A program made the translations under genes and the position numbers. Positions 22,820 to 34,039 of a DNA stretch of 64,000 bases are shown in pieces; within the stretch, counting starts at the first letter, position 1; each line of letters begins with the position of its first letter. The stretch spans positions 2,976,001 to 3,040,000 of the forward strand of contig JAOVFP010000001.1 in assembly GCA_025738555.1 (NCBI GenBank). The letters are read 5' to 3'. The stretch comes from Cyathus striatus (taxonomy: Eukaryota; Basidiomycota; Agaricomycetes; Agaricales; Nidulariaceae). The notes beneath the pieces are model-generated. The model saw nothing but the letters and a program-made list of their open reading frames with translations. It searched no databases and was not told the DNA's origin.

Positions 22820-24357
22820 CGTTTAAGTGGTATTATTATTAGGTAGCTAAGCGATTTTATACCAGGGAGGAAGTTTTATCTTGAGGAGAGGAGGGGAGGG
22901 GGAGATCGTAACCGATGATCATACACGCTGTAAACAACCACCATTTTATACTCCCCCCACAACTGACACACAAATATCTTCCGAAGTATGGATCTTTAAA
23001 TTTGTCAGAAAGCATTCGCGGCACAGAATAATACCCCAACTTAAACCCCATGACTCGGCGCACACGCTAGAACCCACAAGATGGACAAGGACACAACCTG
23101 CCCAAGCACCTCCTAACTCGGTATGTCACCATCGTACCTAGACTGTAGACAGGCATCGAAGGCTAAATATAGCCGGGCGTCTCTAAACTACTTCATGTTC
23201 CAGTACGCACGGAGATCGTCCGACGTAGGTCCCGCTCCTTGCTTCAGCCCAGTGCCCTGCCAAGCTTCGGAGGATTGTATGTTCAGGCCAAAATACGCCG
23301 TGAAGAGGTACCGATATCCCACAGCTCATTCATTGCTTATCAAAAGAAATCGTACTCAGCAAGCCACCACAGTATGGAAGTAAGTTACCGCTGTCAAATA
23401 ACAAGGTCGTATGATTCCACCCCGCCGCGCTGCTCCCGAAATTTCGTGAACGTTGCAACGAGGAGATTCAGCCTTTCAGCTGTCCGTTTGAAAGGAAAAT
23501 GTAAATATAGAGCAACTACAGTTGATATATATCAATCAATATCAAAGGCATCAAGGCATCCATTTGTAATTAAGCTCCATAACCGGTGGCTTCCTGAAGT
23601 AAACATCATGTTCAGAAGGCGCCCAGGAAGGATAGGTTAGTACGAATTTAATATGATTCGGAATTTGAGAGTTGTGGAAAAGGGCATGAGTATGACATAT
23701 CAGCTAACGCTAGCTTCCTGTGAAGGGATAGGGGCTTCGATATCATTCCGTCTTGGAAGGTAACCGACGGCTTCGGAGTCGCATGTCGTATGATGCCCCA
23801 TATTATGTCTCCATAGAGTCTGGAGTAGGACCGGATCCCGATACATTGCCCCAGCATAGGCCAGAGGATACGGTGCTGATAGAAATCTAGTATTATCAAG
23901 CCGAAGTGCGATTAGACTGAATTGCGATGTGTCGCCATGAGAGGTATGATGACCTCGTGTTGTTGCACTATATCGTCATCTCTGAGAGCATCATTAGCGC
24001 CTTACGTCCACGACGCCTCTTTCCACCCACGCACGTCTAAATCAACGAGGTGTATTATACCACATGATGAGGCCTTTTAATCAACATTTAATCTCGGAGA
24101 CTTATTGTTGGTTAACCTCCTACATTAATTCATAGAATGAGTGCTAGGATTCGAGGTTTTGACAAGATGTTGAAGGAGGAGATATGATTGGTCGGCGATT
24201 CGCACGGCAGAGGATTCGGAGAATAAGATGAATGTCAGAACGGCTGTCTCAGCGCCTGGAAGTACTCCACTGCGATCGTTTGCAAAAAGACAAGAATAGG
24301 TTGCGATATGAAACTTACGGGTATGATCCCTAATTCTCATTCGGAACATGGCAAGTT
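22820..24357. other. Intergenic region upstream of the chitin deacetylase
   Basis: About 1.5 kb. Plus-strand open frames at 23123-23383 and 23239-23640 overlap and show no family motif. I see no supported gene. Confidence 0.5.
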
Positions 24358-24363
24358 CAGAAC

Positions 24364-25282
24364 TATGAAGTTCCAAGTGTTGAAAAAGTCGCCGCCGCCG
24401 TAATTTGGTTGTGCCGTGGCCGTATCCACACTGCATAGTTAGAATTGCTGTTTTTTCTTGCTTATGTTGTATAAAATGTGTACTATATTATATTCTATAC
24501 GTTTTGGCGCCTTTATACGAGATGTATTCTGTGTTTTTGCTATGTTTTATCATTTGAAGAAATTTTCCCACGCTCCCCCATGCACTGTTCAGCTTTCCGA
24601 AAACATACCAAATCTACCGAATAAATGTTGATTAAAATGTTTTTGAGCTATAGTTAGAGTAGCTTATGTTAGGTCTCCTTTGTAATATCCAGCTCCTCCA
24701 CTCATCGCTACTCACCATCGAGCTCAACACAATTTCTTCGTTATGTGTTATCTAGATAATCTCGCATGCTACATATTCTCATGAAGATTTTGGGTTATAA
24801 GACAGAATTAATAGTGTACAAGTAAAGCTGCGATTAAGTGAAAGATAAAAGTTATATCACAATTCAACACAAGGAGTTGAATGATATATGAGCTTATTTA
24901 ATTTTCGATATAGTAAATATGATCTCTTACGTGCCCAGTGTACTTTGTATTATTATGTATTTCAAGATAGAGTACATTTTATAACGAAGAGATGCAATAT
25001 ATTTGAATTAACATTTATTCAGTAGATTTGAATTTTGGTATGTTTTCGGAAAGCTGAACAGTGCATGGGGGAGCGTGGGAAAATTTCTTTAAATGATAAA
25101 ACATAGCAAAAACACAGAATACATCTCGTATAAAGGCGCCAAAACGTATATAATATAATATAGTACATATTTTATACAACATAAGCAAGAAAAAACAGCA
25201 ATTCCAACTATGCAGTGTGGATACGGCCACGGCACAACCAAATTACGGCGGCGGCGACTTTTTCAACACTTGGAACTTCATA
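24364..25282. mobile_element. Foldback/MITE-like element with about 270-bp inverted arms
   Basis: The left arm (about 24364-24635) and right arm (about 25010-25282) are inverted copies beginning TATGAAGTTCCAAGTG and differing by scattered substitutions. The 0.92 kb unit is bounded by the direct repeat CAGAAC (24358-24363 and 25283-25288), consistent with a 6-bp target duplication. The AT-rich core of about 370 bp has no coding capacity. Open frames at each edge are simply the same arm read from both sides. It is a non-autonomous element of undetermined superfamily. Confidence 0.75.
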
Positions 25283-25288
25283 CAGAAC

Positions 25289-26646
25289 GAGGACCTGGAA
25301 TGGGTAGATGACGATGTGTAAGCCGTACAATGCTTGTAGAAGCCGTCTTGGCGAAGTAATTGCGCTTTCTCCAGTCGATTGAGTAACGCGATGCACTATC
25401 ACAAATCACGATACCAAAAAGTGATAACGACAACCTTGAAGCCAGCGATGTGAGGATATGTCAGACTTTGGGTTCTGGTTAGCGTGCGAGGCGTGATCAG
25501 ACGCAAGGTTAAAAGCTTTTGTCATGTATACGTAGCTTGCCATAAGCTACAACATACCCCTTACTGTAAGAACGATGAACACCTTCCGGTCCCGGTTTGA
25601 AGTAACATTTGGACCCTAGCAAACCTTGCTTATCCCAGAATGCCATGCCGGAGCTTGGGGCTATGCATAATGCAAATGAGTAGCATAGACAGCTACCCAT
25701 ACAAAGCCTTTACCTAACCAGAATGGAGAGCGAAGTCAAGTGACATAGGACAGAACGCAAGAGGATGATGAGGTGCTAGTGCAAAGGGCCAGGCGAGTCA
25801 AGCTAGAGTATGTTTGTATAGCTCTTCTATAAACAACAGGTACAAATAAGCACATACCAAATCAGCGATTCACTGACAGGAGTGGGACTTGTCACTTGGT
25901 AACCGCATAACACGAAACTTACGCACCGAGTCTCCTCCGATTCTTCATGCATTCATGAACCGCTCGAATCCTTCCGAAATTTAACATTGGTTTAACATTT
26001 TCACAAGACATGAATACCAGATGTACCAAGTTTCCAAGTTGTCTCTCTGCCGGCAACTTGAACAATGAACAAGCCATCTGTGTCTCCCTACAGCCTACAA
26101 CCTACAACGCTCCGCCGAAGCAAATTCTTTGTGCTACCCAAGCACCAGCGTACAGGAGCTAATCAACTTCCTTGAAGGTTAGATGGTTGAAGATAGTGAG
26201 TACATGTGAAGAAGGGGCCAGAAGTACCAGCAGGGCGACAACGTGTTGTCGATGCGGAGCCGGGCAGTAAAGACGAGAAGGGTATGTCACTTTCATCCTT
26301 ATCGTGGCGGGAAACCCAAAAAATTCTCAGCGGACGATGGTAACTTAAGATTCGCTTCATGTAATGAGATTTTCACCTCGCATATATTTGGTCAGTAAAC
26401 GGGGTGCCTCCGCTTATGCTGTTCGTTTTTACTTTATTGACATAAGCAACTATGTCTATGTGACTGGGTCCTTCGTCAGAATCAACGCCTAGGTGCTTAG
26501 TACCAAGAGTGTATATAGAGCACGGCTTCATAGCCACCACTGTATTTCTTCAAATATAACGCCAATACATGTTACTTTATATTACTAGAACGAATAATAA
26601 TGTACGGCATGCAATAATGACTACATAGGCGGATAGTGCCCAACAA
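25289..26646. other. Intergenic region downstream of the second FunK1 kinase
   Basis: About 1.36 kb. Only short open frames are present and no family motif is visible. Confidence 0.5.
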
Positions 26647-29607
26647 CTATGCGGGCTTAAGCAATGTCAGCGTACTGAAGTAAGTAGGCGCAACCTGTTG
26701 TTCTATGATATGCAACACTGCCTGATGAATGAGATCTGCATCAGGTTCAACCGTATACGCACATTCGTCCCGAACATTTTCGATCTTACGTAGTAACCTG
26801 ATGAGAAGTTTGCACTTCTCCCATAACCCGTTAACGTTATCACCCACTTTCAAGAATTGGTAGTCGTCTAGTATGAAGTGCGATTTTGCATGTGCCACAG
26901 CTAAGCAACTGCCTGTGCGCCACTGCTTGATTACTTCATAATGGTCTTTTTTGATACAAATCCATGTGAACACCCATATAAAGGATTCGACTTCGTGACG
27001 ATAGAGCCGATGTTTGTCGTTCAAATTGAGAAGACCGCGAGCCATGAATGGCACTGTACCAGTACGCTCGCCGCCGTGTCCTTCCAGCAACTTTCCGTCT
27101 TTACGAATACCACCTCGTACGAACGCAAGATCCCAATCGTTAAGAATACCACATTTGTTCGTTTTGTCCCACATGAGGTTCCAAACACTGATGTCGCCAT
27201 GTTCGACGCCGGTTTTCCAAAGAGCATAATGACCTAAATTCAAGTTAGTATCGAAAAGCCGCAGATACAACGTATAGTAGACTTACACTTGAAGAAATCA
27301 GTTCAAGCCTTAATAAAATCGTCCACGACCTCAATCTTGTCCATGGGAAGTAGTTTGCGGAACAGAAGAAGTCGAAGGACGCGAGATTCGGGATCCAATG
27401 GTGCAGCCGGAACGTTAAGCGCGTTCTTACCGATGATGCCACCAGTGCTAGAGGAAGATATATCGTGCTTCGCAATGAGAGGCGGAAGATGCTTGATCAA
27501 CTTCACACCCGCCTCCGAATCCGTCAATTTACGACGGGCTTCCTCGATGACATCCGCCTCGCTGAGCCTTGATTCTTCGGGCCAATACGCCTTGATGACC
27601 AAGTCTTGCCCATTTAGAGATTCGCCGGTACGAGGGTCTGTGGACCCGCTTGTCGCCCCGATGACGCAAGTAGCCCTACCTTTCAATATAGGTCCCGGAA
27701 GATCTAGATGTTCAGAGATCTGAAACCTAACCTCGACGTTGTCGAAATCAACCGTCACCTCCTCCAACTGCAACTCTGCACTTTTCTTCTTGAAAATCGA
27801 AGGCGGCACAAGGGAAGGTTCTACTCCCCAATCAGCCAGTTCGAATCGCTGAAATGCAACTAATAATGCAATGAAGTATGGCAGTTCTTGGACGAAGTTG
27901 AGCCCGCTAGACTGAATAGCGTTCTGACGATCATACCACCATATCCAAAGAACGTCGTCTGAGATACGTCTGGTAAGAGCTGGAAACAAATATCACGAGC
28001 AAGAAAAACTCACCAACGACAATAGTATTAATGGAATGTAAGGCGTAAGGGCCTCGACAGAGCATTTCGCATCCATATGTGGCATTCTGGCCATTTGGGT
28101 TCCGTTCTTTCAATGATGCTTCGTGTTTCTTCTTGGCGGCCGTAGCGCTATCTTCGTCATCTTCTTCTCGTGGCCTTTTCGAACCCGTTTGTGAATCAGT
28201 GGAAAATAATTTTAAACCACTTTCACTCCGCTGATTCAAAAAGTTATCATCTACAGGTCCTGTAGTTGGATTTGGGTTTGCTGGGTTGGTGGAATTGGCC
28301 GGAATGATGGTGTTTGTCGGATTGTTAGTGCTCAGATCAATGCTCCTAGATGAAGAGCCTCTCTGACCTGCGGGCTCCGATGTTAATAGTTGTCGGCTTG
28401 CTGGTACTGGGCTTTCTGGTGTTGGGCTTGCTGGTGCCGGGATTGCTGGGGTCGGGAGTAGACCTGCTGGGATCGAGATTGCTGCTAGTGGTGGGAGTGG
28501 GCTTGCTGGCAGTGGATTTCTTGTTCTTGGCAATGTAATGACCGGTACCAAGTTTACTTACAGTTACTTGGCCGTCGGGTAGATGAATATACTCCGTGTG
28601 CATGCAGTTACCAAAATCGGTCGGAGGGGTTGGAGATGTTTTATTAAGAGCGAGCTTGAGTTCCCAAGTCATAAGAACGTCAGACCATTCAAACTTGTAA
28701 CTTTCGAGCTTGGAACCCTTAATCTTGTCAAAGAGATCTTTCGAGATGAAGATCAGATCTGGCCTGCGCGTCGAAGAATTTTTAGGATCCATCGTGTCAT
28801 ACAGGTGATCAATTTGTTTGGTGGCAAGAACAACCATTCTAGGCCGGAAAGTGGATGGTTTTTTCAGCATAGGAAACTTTACCAAAGTTTCATCCTCGAG
28901 AGTCTCTAAGAGTTTGTTTACTAATTTTGCGAGCGGCGTATACATATTGTTTTCATCTGAACGCGCCTTTCGGCTACACAAATATGTTAGTGACTGAGAT
29001 GTTAAGTAACCATAAGTTGTACTTACTATTTTGAAAGTTGGTACGTTATTCCATTTTTGACTTCATTCCCTTCGCACAATTCTTTGCAGATTTTGAAAAC
29101 ATCCGCAAGCAAAGGGTCGAGGTCATCCGTAAGGGATTCCGTGGTAGAATTGCCGTCGCCAGGACGTTCAGGCGCCGATGACCGAGTTTTATCAGCACAT
29201 TTCTTCAGGAAAACGGTCAGCAAATCCAGAAATTTAACCTGGACGCGATGATTTTTCCCAACGTCTACGCGGATAAATTCTGTAATCATTTCAGAACTGT
29301 TAATACGATGAATTAGCATCCGATTTTCGTTGCAATACATGCTTTGGATAGGTAATGCTCACGTAATGAAGTCACTTCTGGATGTTGCCTTATAAGACGT
29401 CCCGCGATTTAGAGGTGTGGACTTGTGCACTGGTTCATGAAGAACAAAATTGACCTTCTCGTTGACGACGTTGTTGGACCTGGTAGGTAGTTCTGGTTCA
29501 AGTTCAACATTGTCATTGTTACCTGAAACGGTAGACGAACGGTCCACGTGATCGACGCGTTTGTCAGGGCTGATCGAAAGCTCTGTCGGAAAAATCGAGA
29601 TCGGCAT
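26647..29607 (-). pseudogene. FunK1-family protein kinase, near full length but interrupted by in-frame TGA codons
   Basis: Exons run from an apparent ATG at 29607 (MPISIFPTELS) through NENRMLIHRINSSEMITEF (29026-29340), the family N-terminal domain (to about 28561), a Pro/Thr/Ser-rich linker with uncertain splicing (28350-28560), HSINTIVVDDVLWIWWYDRQ, GPILKGRAT, DLVIKAYWPEE, and the last exon with the catalytic loop HGDISVWNLMWD, activation motif NDWDLAF and GERTGTVPFMA, ending at 26647. The kinase core thus looks intact, but codon 27303-27305 is TGA where the paralogue at 2.1-3.3 kb has Trp (KA-stop-TDFFK against KAWIDCFK). Another TGA lies at about 29356-29358; an improbably short 21-nt intron could remove that one. 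The 5' 24 bases, including the ATG, are the terminus of the foldback structure. FunK1 kinases are Agaricomycete-expanded with unknown targets. Confidence 0.75.
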
Positions 29608-30057
29608 ATTTGTTCAGACCTGGCCATATCAGGTCATATAAGGCCATCAGCATTTGGGGGGGTCTATAGCCCTTAAGAATCAAGCAATAGTGAATCATAA
29701 GCATCATCAGGTATAGCTCAGCGCGATGTAAATGATAGCTACATATATAAGTTATGCAGCTAATCAGTACTTATATTGCTGTTCATCATTATGAGGATAG
29801 ACAAGTCTGAAAAGAATGTGTATAGAGTATAATACCGAGAACCATGATCAACAACGACATGGATAATCCAAATAGTCAGGACTGATAATTGCATTCAGTG
29901 TATATATTGCAGATAAGTTTTTTGTGATTCCCATTTATAATTATGGAAGGTATCAGCGCGGAAACATTGCGTACAATTAAATCTTCGAGGTAAATAAATA
30001 TAGCCATTCATAATATACATTCAAATTCATAGACTTGTACAACACACATAACACATT
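29584..30057 (+). repeat. Foldback segment a
   Basis: Begins TGTCGGAAAAATCGAGATC and is inverted at about 31850-32252. The phrase GGGGTCTATAGCCCTTAAG (about 29658) and the end CAACACACATAACACA can be found reversed in the partner. Confidence 0.8.
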
Positions 30058-31845
30058 TGTCGGAAAAATCGAAATAGCCTGATAAGCTGCTTACGATTCT
30101 GACAGCCATATCAGTGCTCATCAGGCTTCACTTCCAGCCATATCATCACATTTATCAGTCCATAAATGAACTTACACTCTAGGTCAGAAACTGATATTAC
30201 CCCATAACATTAACGCTCTAGGCTTGTAAGCAACGTACATTACCATGTAAGGTATTGTAACGTTTTTCGGGCAATCATATCAGTTATTTACCAGGTCATA
30301 CACTCATGATAAATACCATACATAGCTGATAGATGTATCTGAATAAAAATATCAGTAATATATCTGTGTCTATAAGCTTGTCCCTTTAAGTATGTATGTT
30401 GCATATTCCCCCATGTCGTTCACTGTAGCCACTGAAAAATCCTTTGCAGCGTGCATTATATTATTATTTATAAAAATTAGTTAGATGCGTTCACAGCTCC
30501 TAGCCACTGTGTCTAATCAAAGTACTAATACTAGTATCAATGTCGGGTTAGGCTGTTTACTCGCGAGGGTGTATCTCTGCCTGTGCTTTCATCTGGGAGA
30601 GTGTGGAAGTGAAACAGGAACAGTATCGCGCGAGTTTGGAGAGCAACCACGAGAAGGAGGAAGCCGTACCTGCCACGAGAAGGGAAGAGTCTGTTGGGAG
30701 GAGGAGTACAGATGATTGGCGCTGTGGGTTCGTTGTGGGCTCTATTGCACGGTGACTGAATCCTGCTTCGCCTGTGAAGAATAGGACACAGCTGCAGGGG
30801 AGACTGAGGAGCATTTGGAAGGGGATGTTTGAGCCTGGCTGGGGTATGGAAGGAGTTTCACTGGAGGATGAGACAGGGTGGGAACTGGAGAGCGGTGAAT
30901 GGTGAGGTGGTGGAAGGAATAAAAAAGAGTCGAGGGCGTTGAACACGTGAATGCATCACGTATGCAGCACTCAGCGCTCAAGCGCTCACTGTCAAATACG
31001 AAATATCTATATCAACAGCCAAATGCGGTTCCCTTCATGTTCCCTTATGAGTTCGCTTGCATCTGTTGGAGCAGCGCCGTTTCTGGCGCTCGATCAAGCA
31101 TCATAAGTACATTGCATTAACTCCACAACACATTTCGACAGGCTGGGACCGACCACCATCTATGCATTGAATGCGTTGACCAGGGTTTTCAATGTGTGTC
31201 TTGGTGCTGTAAGGTTAACAATACTTTTCTTTTATATGGACACATCCTGCAGCGGGGTGTGTACAGAAGCTATCATTCGAATGTTGTAATTGCGTAGCTC
31301 GCCTCCACCCAAATCTGCTAATACATCCTTGGAGTTGGAGCAATGCTCCAAAATTAATTACATAACATGGACCTGCAATGGACCCGACTACACAACACGT
31401 TCACGCTACATATATAATTGAGTCGGAATCTGGACAAGTATTGAAGTAACAAACCCCCCAATGTCTCGCTCTAACCATGGTTCTAAGTCCAAACCCACTA
31501 AAGGCTCCCTTTCTCCATTTTTTGGTGTGGTGCTTGATATCTTGATGATGCTAACTGAATAGCTGATATGTACTTAGGAATCACAATACCCCGCCTCCCT
31601 CACAACCTTGGCAACCAACAACTAGTCTTGGAAGCGTGAAAGTTGTTAATATGACTGATGTAGCAAAAAGTAAACAACAATTGATGGTGAGCTGAGTTCA
31701 ATTATATGAATGCTTGGATGATGCACTCATCAATCTCACAAGGACGAACACCCTTCAAAATTTGCTCACCTTGCGTTCCACCAAGACAAAGGTTTGGATT
31801 GGTTGGAGAACGAGTTTTCCGAGATCAATAGCAGAATTAGATTTG
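30058..31845 (+). repeat. Foldback segment b
   Basis: Begins TGTCGGAAAAATCGAAATA and is inverted at about 32285-33872. Shared phrases include AAGCTTGTCCCTTTA, CTCCAACAGATGCAAG (reversed here), TTGGAGCAATGCTCCAA and ACTAGTCTTGGAAGC. Confidence 0.8.
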
Positions 31846-31849
31846 CTGG

Positions 31850-32252
31850 CGACAGTTGTGTTACATGTGTTGTACAGCTATATGAATTTGAATGTATATG
31901 ATTTTTTTTACCTCGAAGATTTAATTGTATGCAATGTTACCGCGCTGATACCTTCCATAGGTATAAATGGGAATCACAGAAAACATATTTGCATTATATA
32001 CACTGAATGCAATTATCAGTCCAGACCCTTTGGATTATCCATGTCATTGGTGATCATAGTTCTCAGTATTATACTCTATATACATTCTTTTCAGACTTAT
32101 CTAGACTCATCATGCTGAGCGATACCTGATCATGCTTATGATCAACTATTGCTTGATTCTTAAGGGCTATAGACCCCCCCAAACTCTGATGGCCTTACAT
32201 GGCCAGATATGGCCAGGTCTGAACAAATATGCTGATCTCGATTTTTCCGACA
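31850..32252 (-). repeat. Foldback segment a' (inverted a)
   Basis: Reverse complement of segment a. It ends CGATTTTTCCGACA at 32252. The copy is about 70 bp shorter than a; one deletion removes the AT-rich part of a at about 29730-29800. Confidence 0.75.
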
Positions 32253-32284
32253 TTATACTTCATATCTCAAGAAAATGTCAAGTT

Positions 32285-33872
32285 CCCTAATTCTGTTATT
32301 GATCTCAGAAAACTCACTCTCCACCGATCCAAACCTTTGTCTTGGTCGAATGCAGGAAAGTAACTTTTGAACAGCATATGCTGTAAATCAAACTAATTAG
32401 CGGGCTACATTCAAGCACTCATAAAATCGGGCTCAGCTCACCGTCAGTCGCATTAACAATGTTTGTGCTTCCAAGACTAGTTGTTGGTTTCCGAGGCCAT
32501 GAGGGAGGCAGGGTATTGTGAGTTAAAGAGTTTTGCCTAAGTATATATCAGCTATTCAATTAGCATTGTTGAGATATCGAGCACAGTACCAAACAATGGA
32601 GAAAGGGTGTCGATGACACAATCGGGGAATTCGTCCAACTTCACTATGTCAATACTAGGTGATTTTTTCATTTTGAGGACGATGGATCAGATTTGGTGGG
32701 TTTGGACTTAAAACCACAGTTAGAGTGAGACGTTGGGGGGTTTGTTACTTCAATACTTGTCCAAATTCCGACTCAATTATATATGTAGTGTGAACGTGTT
32801 GTGTAGTCGGGTCCAGGCTGGAAACTTGGAGCATTGCTCCAACTCCAAGGATGTATTAGCAGATTTGTGTGGAGGCGAGCTAAGCAATTACGTCATTCAA
32901 ATGAGAGCTTCTGTATGCACCTCGCTGCAGGATGTGTGTGCATAAATCACGAGTGTTGTTAATTTTACAGCATCAAGACATATATTGAAACTATGGTCAA
33001 CTTACCTTTATGAGAATATCATTAACGTGTATTCTTGCATCGAATCGTAGATGGTGGTCAGTCTTGGCCTTTTGAAACGTGTTATGGAGTTAATGTAATG
33101 TATGGAAGGGATCGAGCGCCAGGATCAGTGCCGCTCCAACAGATGCAAGAGAAGGGATCATGAAAGGAATTGTATTCGGCCGTTAAGATTTCATATTTGA
33201 CGGTAAGTGCTTGAGCACTGAGCGCTCCACGCGTGATAAATTTTATGTGCGTTCGACACGCTCGATCTTCGTTTACTTGAACTTCGGCTTTCGCTCTCCT
33301 CAGCCCTTCTCCTTCCACACTCTCCCAGACAGAAGCATGGGCAGAGATATGTTTCTAGGAGTAAATATTTTAACTTAACATTGATACTTAGTATTAGTAC
33401 TTCAATTAGACACCGGCTAGTAGCCACGAACACATCTAACTAGTCATTTTGTAAATAAATGACTGCATAATATAATACATGCTGCAAAGGGTTTCCAGTG
33501 GCTACAGTGAACTACATGGAGGAATATGCAACATACATGTGTAAAGGGACAAGCTTATAGACACAGATATAGTACTGATATTTTTATTCAGATACACCTA
33601 TCAGCGATGTATGGTATTGATCGTAAGTGTATGACCTGGTAAATAACTGATATGACCATCCAAAAAGCGTTACAATACCTTACATGGTAATGTAAGTTGC
33701 TTGCAAGCTTAGAGCGCTAATATTATGGGATAATATCAGCTTCTGACCTAGAGTGTAAGTTCATTTATGGACTGATAAATGCGGTGATATGTCTGGAAGT
33801 GAAACCTGATGAGCACTGATATGGCTGTCAGAGCCGTAAGCAGCTTATCAGGTTATTTCGATTTTTCCGACA
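32285..33872 (-). repeat. Foldback segment b' (inverted b)
   Basis: Reverse complement of segment b, ending CGATTTTTCCGACA at 33872. It is about 200 bp shorter than b; the G-rich stretch of b near 30620-30950 has no full counterpart. Confidence 0.75.
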
Positions 33873-34039
33873 TCGCGCATGCTACGATCTAGAACGCGAT
33901 CCTGGTCCGCCGTGGATGCATGGTTCTTTGGACACGTTGGTGTGCGCGCCTCAGGAGCATTGAATCCCGAGGCAGAAGGGGCGACCGGATTGATGTCCTT
34001 GGGAGCATTGGGAGCTTTACCGGGTGTGATTGGTGGCAT
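33873..34039 (-). pseudogene. Possible displaced 5' coding end of the FunK1 kinase
   Basis: Immediately beyond the right end of the foldback structure, the minus strand is open from an ATG at 34039 (MPPITPGKAPNAPKDINPV) and runs directly into the element terminus. The sequence is Pro/Ala/Asn-rich and disordered, as FunK1 N-termini often are. The kinase frame resumes on the far side of the structure after its own terminus (ELSISPDKRVDHV). The simplest reading is that one gene was split by the 4.3 kb insertion. No domain proves this, and the segment could be an unrelated open frame. Confidence 0.35.

Larger units (their letters stand above)
29584..33872. mobile_element. Nested foldback structure with order a-b-a'-b'
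   Basis: Four termini share TGTCGGAAAAATCGA: two facing right at 29584 and 30058 and two facing left ending at 32252 and 33872. Segment a (29584-30057) recurs inverted as a' (about 31850-32252). Segment b (30058 to about 31845) recurs inverted as b' (about 32285-33872). The copies are recognisable along their whole length but carry many substitutions and indels, so the structure is not recent. No transposase or other protein frame is seen. No clear target duplication was found for any pairing of the four ends. A simple transposon would give a-b-b'-a', so this order implies two overlapping or successive insertions or a recombination between copies. Confidence 0.8.

Noticed and set aside
27014..27237. 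Plus-strand frames opposite the kinase last exon
   Set aside because: Shadows of the catalytic exon; similar shadows occur opposite the paralogue at 2.8-3.0 kb.
26647..29607. RIP as the cause of the TGA codons in the kinases
   Set aside because: The changed cytosines are followed by C rather than A or G, which fits neither CpA-type nor CpG-type RIP, and the surrounding sequence is not transition-biased by eye.
26647..29607. TGA read as tryptophan (recoding)
   Set aside because: Other genes in the window use ordinary codes, and only the two decaying kinase copies show in-frame TGA; decay is simpler.
29584..33872. LTR retrotransposon
   Set aside because: Repeats are inverted rather than direct and no reverse transcriptase, integrase or primer-binding site is visible.
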